Source of the DNA: Pampus argenteus | Lineage: Eukaryota > Chordata > Actinopteri > Scombriformes > Stromateidae | Reading direction: 5' to 3' | DNA: 64,000 nt | Assembly (NCBI GenBank): GCA_036937835.1 | Contig: CM072875.1 | Location: 11,297,001 to 11,361,000 of the forward strand | Part shown: positions 37,901 to 45,644 of the stretch, piece by piece | How positions within the stretch are numbered: the stretch's first letter is position 1 | Layout of the letters: every line of letters begins with the position of its first letter | Notes under the pieces: generated by a model | The model's database searches: none | What the model was told of the DNA's origin: nothing | The model's input: only the letters and a program-made list of their open reading frames with translations | Made by a program: the position numbers and the translations under genes

Positions 37901-40900
37901 ACAAGTATCGGCAACCATATAATTAAGTACTGTCAGACTCTTCAAACATTTTGTATTTTGTCTTCAGGTTACCTGTGTGAGCTCCAGGGTCTGCCAGTGG
38001 AGTTTGGGGAGCTGTTGGGGGCGGTGAGGAGTCTGCGGGCCCAGCTGCAGAGTAGCGTCCAGGAGAACAGCGCCCTCAAGCAGCTGGAGCTCCACAAACA
38101 ACTGGAGCAGAAGTTGGGTGTCGGCTCTCCTCGCACTCCATCTCTCTCAGCCCTCACTGCCAGCCCGCAGAGAGAAAACTTCTACAGGCGACAGCTGCTG
38201 CACGGTACAACATCCTCTACATATGAGTCTGCATTTAGTCCAGACATAGTTCAAAACACTGATTGTGGTGTGGTTTGCTGTGAGTCCAAGCCTGGTTTGT
38301 ATTATCTATGTGCTCCGCAGATCCAGCTCCATCTCCACCTGTCAGGGACATTGGTCTGTTTAACTGTGGATCTCCCGGTCCGCTCTACTCAGACCTGGAT
38401 GACAGCCATAGCACTGCCAATGGTGTGACTTAACCTGCACTGCATGACCGCAGCTTAATCTGTCTTTAACTTGTGGATTTATTTTAAAGAGATTGCATTG
38501 CTTTCTAAAAATTATAACTCCTTGTTTTGATGCTAATGTGCATGTCCCCACGTTGTTTTAATCACTTCTGAGCTCTTTCAACATAACTAAAATACAGTGC
38601 TTTTATCTCCATCAGACCCTCTTGACCCTCACTCTGAGCTGGAGGGGGATGCCCCTGACGGATCATTCGCAAACCGTAATGGGCGCCACGCCATCGGTCA
38701 TGTGGATGACTTTGGTGCTCTGCAGCAGCAAGTCCTAGAGGGCCGGAGCCTTGTTCTGCGCATGGAGACAATATTGCAGGCCTCCCTGGGCCCACCATTG
38801 CTGGAGGGCAACCAGAAACAGAACAGTGAGCTGGTGAGAGCCTAAGCGGCCTAAAGAACAGGTGTAGTAACTTTAAAGCACCAGTATCTGACTGACCCTC
38901 TCTGTGCAGGTCTTGGACTATGGATGTGTGAAGAGTCTTCTGTCCAACACCAAGACTCTGAGGCAGATTTTGGAGGAGGTGATGTCTCTGCTGAAGATGT
39001 TCTGGAGGGCAGCACTGCCCAGCACCGATCCCTCCATCCAAAACCTTAAGAAGGTTTGGAAAGCAGTATAATATTTAATTGACTGAATATTAAGAGCTTT
39101 GACAGTCAAACATGTACTTAATGTCACCTTGCATGTATGCTTGTGCAGGAGCAGTGTATGCAAGAGGAGATCTTGTCCCTGAAGCTGCGTATTTCAGAGC
39201 AGGAAGAGGTCCTTAAGGGGACAATTCAAAGGCTGAGGAGCACCAGTCGCACCAAGGAGAGCATGGAGCACTTCATAGTCAACCAGCGTAAGTATTTATG
39301 AAGGGTTGTGTGTGTGTGTGTGTGTGTAAGACAGAAACAGACAGAAGAAATGGAGGACAGGAGAGTGTAAAACAAAAAGCCTAATAAGGTACAAGTAAAG
39401 GATGTAAGAGAGAGACAGAGATGAGAGAGAGGTTCTCAGCAGACACATTGCTTGTCCGTTACTGGAAATATGGGGAACTTCTAGGTTTGACAGAAACAAC
39501 TCACAGATCTGTTTACACAAGTCTGCAGGCTTTAAAAACACAAGATTATGCGATAACAATACAGTATGTTGTATTGCTAAAACGCCTAAAAGAAACGGTT
39601 GTTTAAATGGTGTTTGCACTTGTGAATGTGTATAATAGCATATAAATCACTGACATTATCATGACTGTGCTCTTGTGGCCATGTAATTGCATGATAGCAT
39701 ATCTTTTTTTGTGTGTGTGTTTTACAGTGTCAAGGACTCGTGATGTGCTCAAGAAAGCAAGGACAAATTTAGAGGTAAGAAAAAATCACTCCTTCATATG
39801 CAGAAACATGCATACTCCATAGTTCACAATATAATGTGTATGTTGTGATGTCCCTGGTGTCTTTATTTAGTATTTATTATATATGTGAAATCATCACTTT
39901 TGTCTTTTCTGTCTCACTTGTTCCTTTGTCCTACATTTGTCTCCTCCTCTCCTCTCCTCTCCTCTCCTCTCCTCTCCTCTCCTCTCCTCTCCTCTCCTCT
40001 CCTCTCCTCTCCTCTCCTCTCCTCTCCTCTCCTCTCCTCTCCTCTCCTCTCCTCTCCTCTCCTCTCCTCTCCTCTCCTCTCCTCTCCTTAAAAATCTCCA
40101 GAAGAATGAGCTGAGACTTTCCTCTCTAAGCTCCCCCTCTTCCTCTCCTTATGCTGGTAATTGTCTGACATCTTGTTGTCTTATGTACAGGTAGACGTTG
40201 TCCCAGATACAGCATTTTATTGGCCTGACAGTAGTAGTTTATCCCTACTATTTAAACTGTAAAAGTAAATGTGATGGTGAGTCTGTGGTCTGGGACAGCT
40301 TTTACCTCCCTGTGGATTTGCTGTTTCTAATCATGCTGACATCACTGCTTCGCCGTGCCATCTGACTGTCATAACATGACTTATGTAGTGTTTTTATAGT
40401 GTTTTATAACATTTCATCTTTTACGATAATAGGGATGATGCAAATATCCTTGTTCTTAGTGGAAAACAAGATGATCACACACATGTCCAGATCTATTTAA
40501 TTACTTAATTATAGCAATGTTTTGACCACACTGTGACTACCAGCTATTGTAAATGAATGTGGTTGTAAGTGTTTTAAGTGATCTGGTTGAATAAGGTGTT
40601 TAAAACCCCCACAACACTGACACCAAATTACATGCACACCCCATCTACTAAGCCACCTCTACATAGTTTCCGTTGTGTGCATATGCTGCCACAGTATCAC
40701 CTATTGAGGATGTACACACAAACGTGGTTTCTGGTACTCTTCAGTTTTAGGATCGAGAGGCTTTATAAACAGCTATGCCCATTCATACGAGCAGGCACGC
40801 AGCAAGAGTGTGTGGGTGTTGTTCTCTAATCACTCATCCTCAGCCCTTCATCTGCGAACAAGCAGTTGTATTTTGGGAATCTCACTACAACTAACATCAT

Positions 40901-41155
40901 GCACAGCAAACCTCGCCTTGTGGTGGTTCCTATTTGTTTTTAACATTTCACCTCCTTTTATCAAACTGCCTCACAGTTGTTTAATAACCACCTACCTCTT
41001 GTCTAAATCCAGCTGAAGACCAAGGAGGAGCTGCCAGAGAGCGGCCTGCTGATTGCAGTTTCCTGAAGACCAGCGGCGCTTCTGGAGTCGCCGGGACTGT
41101 GGTAGCCAATCATCGTCCGGCAGCCAGGAAGCGCAGCAGCCAATGCCTGCTTTAG
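7410..41155 (+). CDS. pde4dip: Myomegalin, complete gene
   Basis: Large coiled-coil scaffold of the centrosome and cis-Golgi, paralogue of CDK5RAP2. In mammals it binds PDE4D, AKAP9, gamma-tubulin complexes and EB proteins. Identity is clear from blocks matching human PDE4DIP: the CM1 motif (LKKENFSLKLRIYFLEER), VDLQDLGYETCGRSENEAE, DIDYYMGQSFREQLAQ, and the CM2-like HAIGHVDDFGALQQQ. The long isoform uses exons 7410-7459, 8614-8660, 8762-8829, then 12050-12160 onward to the TAG at 41153-41155, about 2313 aa. Two further starts lie at 12020 and 22121. Every junction was checked for GT/AG and phase, and the summed coding length is a multiple of three. The body is almost all heptad coiled coil, with one acidic low-complexity tract. 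The gene is convergent with prkab2. Exons are listed in the segment entries. Confidence 0.95.
8830..11877 (+). other. pde4dip intron, 3 kb
   Basis: Intron between the long-isoform leader exons and the CM1 exon. It contains a short CA-rich stretch (about 10022-10035), a TG run (about 11729-11746) and a GCTAGCTAGC-like cluster near 10894. No coding exon is supported. Confidence 0.6.
11878..12036 (+). promoter_or_regulatory. pde4dip: 5' leader of MSNGYR transcript with duplicated start segment
   Basis: The sequence CATGTCTAACGGTTACC occurs twice, with ATGs at 11878 and 12020. The upstream copy reads MSNGYQRRDAP and stops at TGA 11911-11913; the downstream copy opens the real protein. TTGACGGT also occurs twice (11910 and 12011). 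The upstream copy would act as a short upstream ORF if transcription begins before 11878. Confidence 0.5.
12020..12160 (+). CDS. pde4dip: pde4dip CM1 exon with internal alternative start MSNGYRTLSQ
   Basis: The exon carries the Cnn_1N/CM1 motif, which in CDK5RAP2-family proteins binds and activates gamma-tubulin ring complexes. Read from an acceptor at 12048-12049 it gives 37 residues starting HLNDLKKENF. The frame also stays open upstream to an ATG at 12020, adding MSNGYRTLSQ. That peptide is identical, as I recall it, to the N-terminus of a human PDE4DIP isoform in the same position before HLNDLKK. The last codon of this leader (CAG) therefore doubles as the splice acceptor for the long isoform. 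So a second promoter probably lies at about 11.8-12.0 kb. The donor is GTGAGT at 12161. Confidence 0.92.
12557..12650 (+). mobile_element. Decayed teleost dispersed repeat (SINE-like fragment)
   Basis: The start AAAGGAATAGTTTGAC and the later CGAGAGTTAGGTGAGA with GATTGGTTCTAATATCTGT match, from memory, a repeat very common in percomorph genomes (AAAGGAATAGTT...GAGAGTTAGATGAGAAGATTG). The copy is diverged and truncated. No target-site duplications were identified. Confidence 0.6.
13066..13400 (-). mobile_element. Probable decayed fish repeat with 'GGTGGCGGTAATGCA' core
   Basis: On the minus strand the core at 13345-13374 reads GTAGGTGGCGGTAATGCATC, followed by a CCGTAAAACGC stretch at about 13316-13328. 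I recall this arrangement from abundant dispersed fish repeats. The minus-strand frame across 13066-13275 is open for 69 codons but not recognisable. Exact ends and class (DNA transposon, SINE or LINE tail) cannot be set by eye. Confidence 0.45.
16205..18744 (+). CDS. pde4dip: pde4dip exons after CM1 (N-terminal coiled coil)
   Basis: Exons 16205-16281, 17548-17671, 17758-17915, 18011-18167 and 18691-18744. They encode NIELKVEVESLKQELQ, the block ending ETKIQLLQE, then AQLARSEAERMASL, followed by heptad-rich helices. Human myomegalin has the same order (TELKVEVESLKREL, ENKIQLLQEESRLAKNEAARMA). The exon at 17758 ends in a serine/proline-rich stretch that interrupts the coiled coil. These exons are absent from transcripts starting at 22121. 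Confidence 0.92.
18745..21289 (+). other. pde4dip intron upstream of internal promoter
   Basis: AT-rich, no coding exon seen. It contains a (GT)n microsatellite at 19931-19959. Confidence 0.6.
19931..19959. repeat. (GT)14 microsatellite
   Basis: Near-perfect GT dinucleotide run in a pde4dip intron, continuing into GCGTGCGC. Confidence 0.95.
21290..21750 (+). promoter_or_regulatory. pde4dip: Candidate internal CpG-rich promoter for short-N-terminus pde4dip
   Basis: A CpG-enriched island in an otherwise AT-rich intron (for example GATCTCGGACTGCGCGGTGG at about 21410, CTACGCGCGGTGCGGCTCG at about 21571). It lies 0.4-0.8 kb upstream of the alternative first coding exon at 22121. An acceptor-like TTTTTAAG at about 22092-22099 would allow a noncoding first exon here to splice to that exon. 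No transcript evidence was available. Confidence 0.5.
22121..23434 (+). CDS. pde4dip: pde4dip alternative first exon, Cys-rich N-terminus (438 codons)
   Basis: The start MKETCRICGRDLCGNQRRWI aligns with the human isoform start MKEICRICARELCGNQRRWI, so I chose ATG 22121 over the in-frame ATG 22106. Cysteine pairs C5/C8 and C51/C54 suggest a zinc-binding knuckle. The following VIARVEALSIERLQ helix and RVADSDYEAVCKVPRKLARS are also conserved. The motif S357-K-L-P sits in a basic stretch and resembles an SxIP-type EB-binding site. In mammals this isoform type localises to cis-Golgi and centrosome. The donor CAG/GTACAA at 23434 is phase 0 and joins exon 24769, giving about 2469 aa. Without splicing, the frame reads 11 more codons to a stop at 23467. 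Confidence 0.93.
23435..24768 (+). other. pde4dip intron
   Basis: Intron after the alternative first exon. Apart from the 33-nt in-frame read-through to the TAG at 23465-23467, no coding signal is seen. A short TG run lies near 23770. Confidence 0.6.
24769..28763 (+). CDS. pde4dip: pde4dip central coiled-coil exons
   Basis: Exons 24769-24906, 24999-25118, 25208-25300, 25387-25611, 25707-25865, 25966-26067, 26668-26805, 27031-27210, 27410-27604, 27735-27917, 28000-28116, 28210-28290, 28406-28512 and 28624-28763. All but the last two boundaries are phase 0, typical of modular coiled-coil genes. Landmarks shared with human include LYQLIEGQNTTLCKLREM, SIDDKFRCVEEREDQVRRLQ, NLQWLKQQSEEKE and LRGQLEEVLART. 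The region is shared by all isoforms and would form a long parallel coiled coil. It also covers the segment homologous to the part of myomegalin that was copied into the primate NBPF family. Confidence 0.94.
28764..31168 (+). other. pde4dip intron, 2.4 kb
   Basis: If unspliced, the frame from exon 28624 runs to a stop at 28823-28825. AT-rich, with a canonical AATAAA at about 29798. A prematurely polyadenylated transcript ending here is possible but unsupported. No exon recognised. Confidence 0.55.
31169..35954 (+). CDS. pde4dip: pde4dip exons: acidic tract through DIDYYMGQSF block
   Basis: Exons 31169-31290, 31441-31628, 31735-32026, 32983-33187, 33276-33392, 33508-33776, 33871-34085, 34333-34450, 34563-34680, 34802-34856 and 35707-35954. 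The first encodes an acidic run then SSDEFTDSIEEEEEK, matching the human TSTEFTDSIEEEA. The third contains a glutamate-rich tract of about 30 residues. Then follow VDLQDLGYETCGRSENEAER, a conserved LRVRSLSATSDYASSLER (human RVRSLSVTSDYSSSLER), WPGKYNSLIQTQARELS and NDIDYYMGQSFREQLAQ. These are among the best conserved blocks in the family and settle pde4dip versus cdk5rap2. Confidence 0.94.
32160..32350. repeat. GGG-phased minisatellite-like repeat remnant
   Basis: GGG triplets recur every 10-16 bases (GGGGCCTATGTGGG, AAGTGGGATAC, AATGGGCC, ATATGGGATTG) and later GTTGCCCATGTGGGTTTAAG. The pattern looks like a decayed tandem array of a GTGGG-containing unit, of a kind I associate with fish genomes. 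It lies in a pde4dip intron. Confidence 0.4.
36042..39774 (+). CDS. pde4dip: pde4dip C-terminal exons including CM2-like domain
   Basis: Exons 36042-36146, 36232-36393, 36577-36834, 36931-37062, 37159-37275, 37355-37544, 37626-37747, 37968-38204, 38321-38422, 38616-38833, 38910-39053, 39149-39287 and 39728-39774. The run of phase-1 introns in the first half matches a serine/proline-rich linker that is poorly conserved. NLIEEHLREVRCLRQRLEES is close to human LLEEHLGEIRNLRQRLEES. Exon 38616 holds the CM2-like block GSFANRNGRHAIGHVDDFGA, which in CDK5RAP2 mediates centrosome and Golgi targeting. The segment ends LKKARTNLE, where human continues into a short unique tail. Confidence 0.93.
36547..36569. 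repeat. (GT)n microsatellite against a pde4dip acceptor
   Basis: GT run ending seven bases before the acceptor of exon 36577, replacing most of the usual pyrimidine tract. Confidence 0.9.
39307..39327. repeat. (GT)n microsatellite
   Basis: GT run in the pde4dip intron, 20 bases after exon 39149-39287. Confidence 0.9.
39946..40085. repeat. (CCTCT)28 pentanucleotide array
   Basis: Twenty-eight perfect tandem CCTCT units (140 bases) with ragged CTCCT at the 5' edge. The array lies in the pde4dip intron and ends 16 bases before the acceptor of exon 40102, so on the sense strand it is a huge continuous polypyrimidine tract. The absence of interruptions implies recent expansion and likely length polymorphism. 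Confidence 0.98.
40102..41155 (+). CDS. pde4dip: pde4dip terminal exons (divergent C-terminus)
   Basis: Exon 40102-40156 follows LKKARTNLE in phase 0 and encodes KNELRLSSLSSPSSSPYA. Exon 41013-41155 continues in phase and ends at TAG 41153-41155. The resulting 65-residue tail shares nothing obvious with the human C-terminus. A different ending is possible: an acceptor at 41057-41058 joined directly to the exon ending 39774 (both phase 0) would read FPEDQRRFWSRRDCG and remain open to TGA 41251-41253, giving a 64-residue serine/threonine-rich tail. Which terminal exon is used cannot be settled by reading. Confidence 0.6.
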
Positions 41156-43060
41156 ACTTTAAAAGAACCAGCCTCAACGCTACCACCTCTGACCTCTATG
41201 CTGAAACAGCCAAGACCCCCTCCCCGAAAACCACTACCTTTGTCCAACCATGAGAGCGCTTCCATCCGTCCCTCCTCCAGGCAATACGTGCACAGTATAA
41301 TCTGCACTTTGAGCCTTACCAAACTCCCCTTGCCCCTCCTCACCCACCCACTCACTCACCCCGAACTCCTGTCACATGATTTTTTGTCTTTGAGTATTAC
41401 AGTCAGCAGTTTGCCTTGTCGTGTGTGTGAAGAAGAAGGTGTTGGAAATGTGCCTCTGGTGGTTTCAGTGACGTGTGTCCTACTGATGGAGCTGGTTGAA
41501 GTTGCTACTAGACACTGATATCAGACCAGACGTGTGCTCTCTCTCAATCTGGTTTCAGATGGTTTTTGTTAAATCATCTTTGTTCCAGGGGTTTTATTAC
41601 AGAAACTAGGGACAATTAAGACACTTCTAAAAAAATCCCACTATAGATTTGAATTAAAATAAAAAAAAGTTTCTCTAAAACACACACAGATCTGTGTCTA
41701 TGAGTATCTTCTCCTGAGAGCCAGACAGCCTGTGGACGAAATAAGTGTGTTCATGCATGTTTAATCGTGGCTTGTGCGAGGAATTCTGCACACACGTACA
41801 CACATACAGTATGTGCGATCGAACACAGTTCGCTCAAAGACAACAAATCCTCAACTCTGACTGCCACAGAAATACCAGTTTACTTCTCGTGGCGCTTTTA
41901 TTAAAACAAGGATTTTTTTTATTTTTTTTTGCAAATGCAATGCAAAGAACACCCACAATGTATCACTAGACACAGTGGAGGAATGTAGAGTAGGTAGGGG
42001 ATCACTGCTAAATGGTCATGTACTCGCTGTTCTGTACAGTATTTGTAGGAGGAAGCTCACGAGAGGTTTGTCAGCCATCAGCTAAAGGTTATGAATAGCA
42101 GAAGGAAAGCCTGAGAAAGGTTCCATTTTTGTCACAAGCGTCCTCTTTTAGGTCCTAAAGATGCTTTTTTTTTTCTAGGATCTAAATGCTGACTTGGATT
42201 TACATTTTTAAAGCCACTTTCTATTTGGTCAGTTGTGATTTCTAAACTCGATTTGTGCTGCAATGTGTAAAAAAGAAAAGAGGGTGAAGTGCTGAAATGG
42301 AACCAGGCTAAACACGCGTATTCAAGCTCCTCTGTAGGAGTTCTCATACGAGCATGTGCAATAATGATGCTGTTTCTTGAATGATAATGCTGCACCGGTT
42401 TCTTCATTTCTTTGCCTGACACTGGATTATTAGTCACACTCATAATGTCAGGAGGACGTCGGTGTTAACAATTGTATGGTTTTTTTTCTGCAGTGTTGAT
42501 GCATGACAGCGATTGTGAAAATCAAACTTATGGAACAAGGGGATTGCCAATACTTGCCAAAGTTTGAACTTTGAACTCTCTACTTCACTTTGACTTGCCT
42601 TATCCATGTGAATGACAAAACCCGATGATCAGAACGTAGGGAAACAGACGTGACTTTTTAAAAAAAAAAAAAAACAGAACCACAGACACGGTAACCGTTA
42701 GACAGCTGGTTTGGTTTATTTCGAATTGTGCGACTGAAATAAATTCCTTTTTAGGACCAAAACTCAAGTGTATTTTTCCCAAAAGACCATATGCTATTAT
42801 GTCTTTGTTATTTGTCTTGGTTTCAGAATTTCCATGGCAACGGCAATATAGGTTATCAAGTTCTTATAGATGATACAAACTTTGGCAGGCTACTGGTGGG
42901 ATCATTGTTCTGTAATTCACTCATTTATAACAGATCAGCTTTACATTTGGTTTGATGTGTGTCTTTTTTGCTGTACATTTGCCTTTTTATGCTGTAAATA
43001 ATCAGCTTTTTCCGTATGAACTTTGGTGTGTGATTGTGTGTGCGTGTGTGTGTGTGTGTG

Positions 43061-43066
43061 AATAAA
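43061..43066 (+). terminator. pde4dip: AATAAA, proximal pde4dip polyadenylation signal
   Basis: Canonical hexamer directly after a GT repeat, 1.9 kb past the stop codon. Confidence 0.5.
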
Positions 43067-43850
43067 CATCCAACATTTGCTTTTTGCAAAGTTGAATATC
43101 GGGGTAGCTGTGCAATAATCTTATATGTTTTATTTTGATGTTAAACATCATTGTATCTCAAGTTTGTTTGCAATATTCACTTCCTGCAATGTATGATTTA
43201 TATGCTTATATGCAGAGTATGTTAGAGGATTACTTCACTTTGAATCAATTAGTCACATGATAAAAAATCACAAACTATGCCTTCATGATATTTATGCCAT
43301 TAAAACATTGTTCACCTATAACAAACGCTCTGATTAATGTTGCTTAGCTTGCCTTTAAATTTAGCTTGAGAGCGTCTTCAATCTGCTCTCGGTGGTAGAA
43401 ATGGCCTTAAACTAGCGCTTGTCTACCTAAGATCTGCCAAGTTAGGTTTTGTTTGCGCTCAAGTCTAAAGAAAAAAGACAAAAGTTGCCAAGTATTTCAA
43501 TAGCTTCATAGTTATGACATATAACATCTTAAATTTAAAAATGTGAAAAGCAAAAGTTTTGAAATGACTGGAAAGATTGTGACATGTTGGATTGACAGAG
43601 CACCTTGTCAGAGCGTAAACAAAGCCTTATTGTTTTTTTTGTTATTAAGAAGGGAATTTGACATGATTGTTGGCCCTGAGTTGCATATGTATATAGTGCT
43701 ATCTGATAGATGTAATTGGAAAGCAGCTTTGTTTTGCATAATGAACTAGAAAGCCGATACAGGACTCATATGGATCCTGTTTCTGAGGACAGTTAACAGT
43801 GTGTTGTGTTGGCAAAAGTATTATCACTGATCGGTTTTTGGGAAAGACTG

Positions 43851-43856
43851 AATAAA
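43851..43856 (+). terminator. pde4dip: AATAAA, distal pde4dip polyadenylation signal
   Basis: Canonical hexamer about 350 bases before the convergent prkab2 signal on the other strand. Probably the main end of the gene. Confidence 0.6.
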
Positions 43857-44204
43857 ACGTTTAAAAAAAACTTGTGCAGTTTACTTTTGTTGAATGTACA
43901 TAGATGAGTACTAGATTTGATTGGCTAATATTCTGTATCTCTGAATTTAAGTTTTAAATTTAATTATATTTGACTATTTCCAACTATTACAAGTTGGAAT
44001 GAAATATACATTTCTCCAGGACTACATTAAGCATGAAGACAAATACATAAAATATCCAAAGTGTATGTTTGCATTGGGTTCAATAATCTATTAAAAATTA
44101 AAAAGTTGAAACTAAACATTTCAAAAAGGTGCAACACCCAAATATAGACTTTAACCAGTAAGAAAAAATAACAAAAAGACAGATATCAGGAACAGCCGTT
44201 CCCC

Positions 44205-44210
44205 TTTATT
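44205..44210 (-). terminator. prkab2: AATAAA on minus strand, prkab2 polyadenylation signal
   Basis: The plus strand reads TTTATT, so the minus strand carries AATAAA 1.4 kb after the prkab2 stop. With the pde4dip signal at 43851 it defines a convergent gene junction of roughly 0.3 kb. Confidence 0.6.
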
Positions 44211-45644
44211 TGCAAACAAGTAAAACCTTGTACAATGAATCTTCTTCACACTTACTTACTTTGCAAAGCACTGTAAAACATTCATGAAACGGTTGTAAAA
44301 TTCAAGTTTTGGTTTTAGCCTTAAAACACCATGATGCTTGTCTGTACTCCCTTATCATATCTGCAAGTCTTTAAAAAACTTCATGGCGAGGTTCGACATT
44401 CACAAAATACTTTCAGAGCGTTTTGTTGAACACCAACTGGGTTTATGAAAGCCCCTTTTACATTTCTGATCCGTCACAACTGCAGGTATACACTGAAATG
44501 TAACAGCAGACGATTAAACAGCAAGTTCTACAGAACACACACACACACACACACACAAGCATAGTTCGTACAACTTCAAATTCATCCTTATAGCCCTGTT
44601 AATTCATCTGAAAATGAGAGACGCCTCAGATCTGTTGCAGACACTGAATACATTGTAAAGCAGCGAAGAAGCTACAGTACCAGAGTTGTCAGGCTGCATA
44701 CTTAAAAGCTTATATCAACACTCCTGCTCACAGCATGGTAAAGCGCTCACAAAATTATGTCAAGATAAAAGCAACAGCAGAACCAAACAGTGACCTCTGA
44801 CCACCGTTACATTAACAAAACCGGAATCTTTGCTTGAATCCATGTAGGAGATTTCACTGAATGACGGCTAAACTTTGGAAAAAACTCAACATATTTAATA
44901 TAGACATCAGAGGTTGTTGTTCGCTGCAGCACAAGCACAGGCACCATGCTTGTGAGTCTACCTTGAGTTTTAATTTAGTTACTATCACATCAGGTTATTG
45001 CACTTTAACGGCCGAGCAATGCCAAGTCTGCTGCTCTCTTCAGTACCTAGACCCCGACTATGGGCCAGATTAAGTCACTCTCTTATTCTGCATGCACTAT
45101 AGCCCAAAATGACATCAATTTGTTAAAAACTTAAATAAGTGAGTCGGAAAACACTTAAAATCTGTTGATCCAAATCAGTAACACTCAAACTCCCTCATGT
45201 AATGAGAGCATCCTTTAAAAGTAATCATGATGAAACATCAGTGTAGCCCATGATAGCTCTATGCACCCTCACTGTGCCTCTTCATTTGAAAAATCTCTTT
45301 TCACACAATGACTGACATGCATATGATCACGAGGTGCAAAACACTCACACACAGTGATTTTTGTCTCTTATCCGTCTGTAGGTACAAAAAAAAAAAAAAA
45401 AAAAGAAAGAAAAAAGCCACAGTACGGTTTTCATCTCTCTCTGACACCCAACACACACTTTGCTACTTTTTTCAGAGCCCTATGTAGACAGAAGTGCAGC
45501 CTTTTAGAACCAAGCTACAGTCACAGCTGCTGATCTTCAACTCGCCTGTAAACTTGTTTCTGTGCAAGATTTGGCTAAATGTGGTGATACAAAAAAAACA
45601 ACATGCTGCTCTCTAAAAGCACTGTAGACCACCCAAGGTGAAGT
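44211..45644 (-). other. prkab2: prkab2 3' UTR
   Basis: AT-rich sequence with a CA repeat at about 44538-44558 and an A-rich run at 45388-45405, no exons. It is bounded by the stop at 45645 and the polyadenylation signal at 44205. Confidence 0.65.

Larger units (their letters stand above)
41156..43875 (+). other. pde4dip: pde4dip 3' UTR
   Basis: About 2.7 kb without exons, containing T- and A-rich runs and a TG repeat at about 43037-43060. Two canonical polyadenylation hexamers (43061 and 43851) bound likely transcript ends. Confidence 0.65.

Noticed and set aside
37574..38428. Continuous 284-codon frame
   Set aside because: It crosses two real exons in the wrong frame and an intron; both exons read as myomegalin in another phase.
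39836..40194. Overlapping long frames of repeated LLSSP units
   Set aside because: They are the translation of the CCTCT microsatellite in several frames, not a protein.
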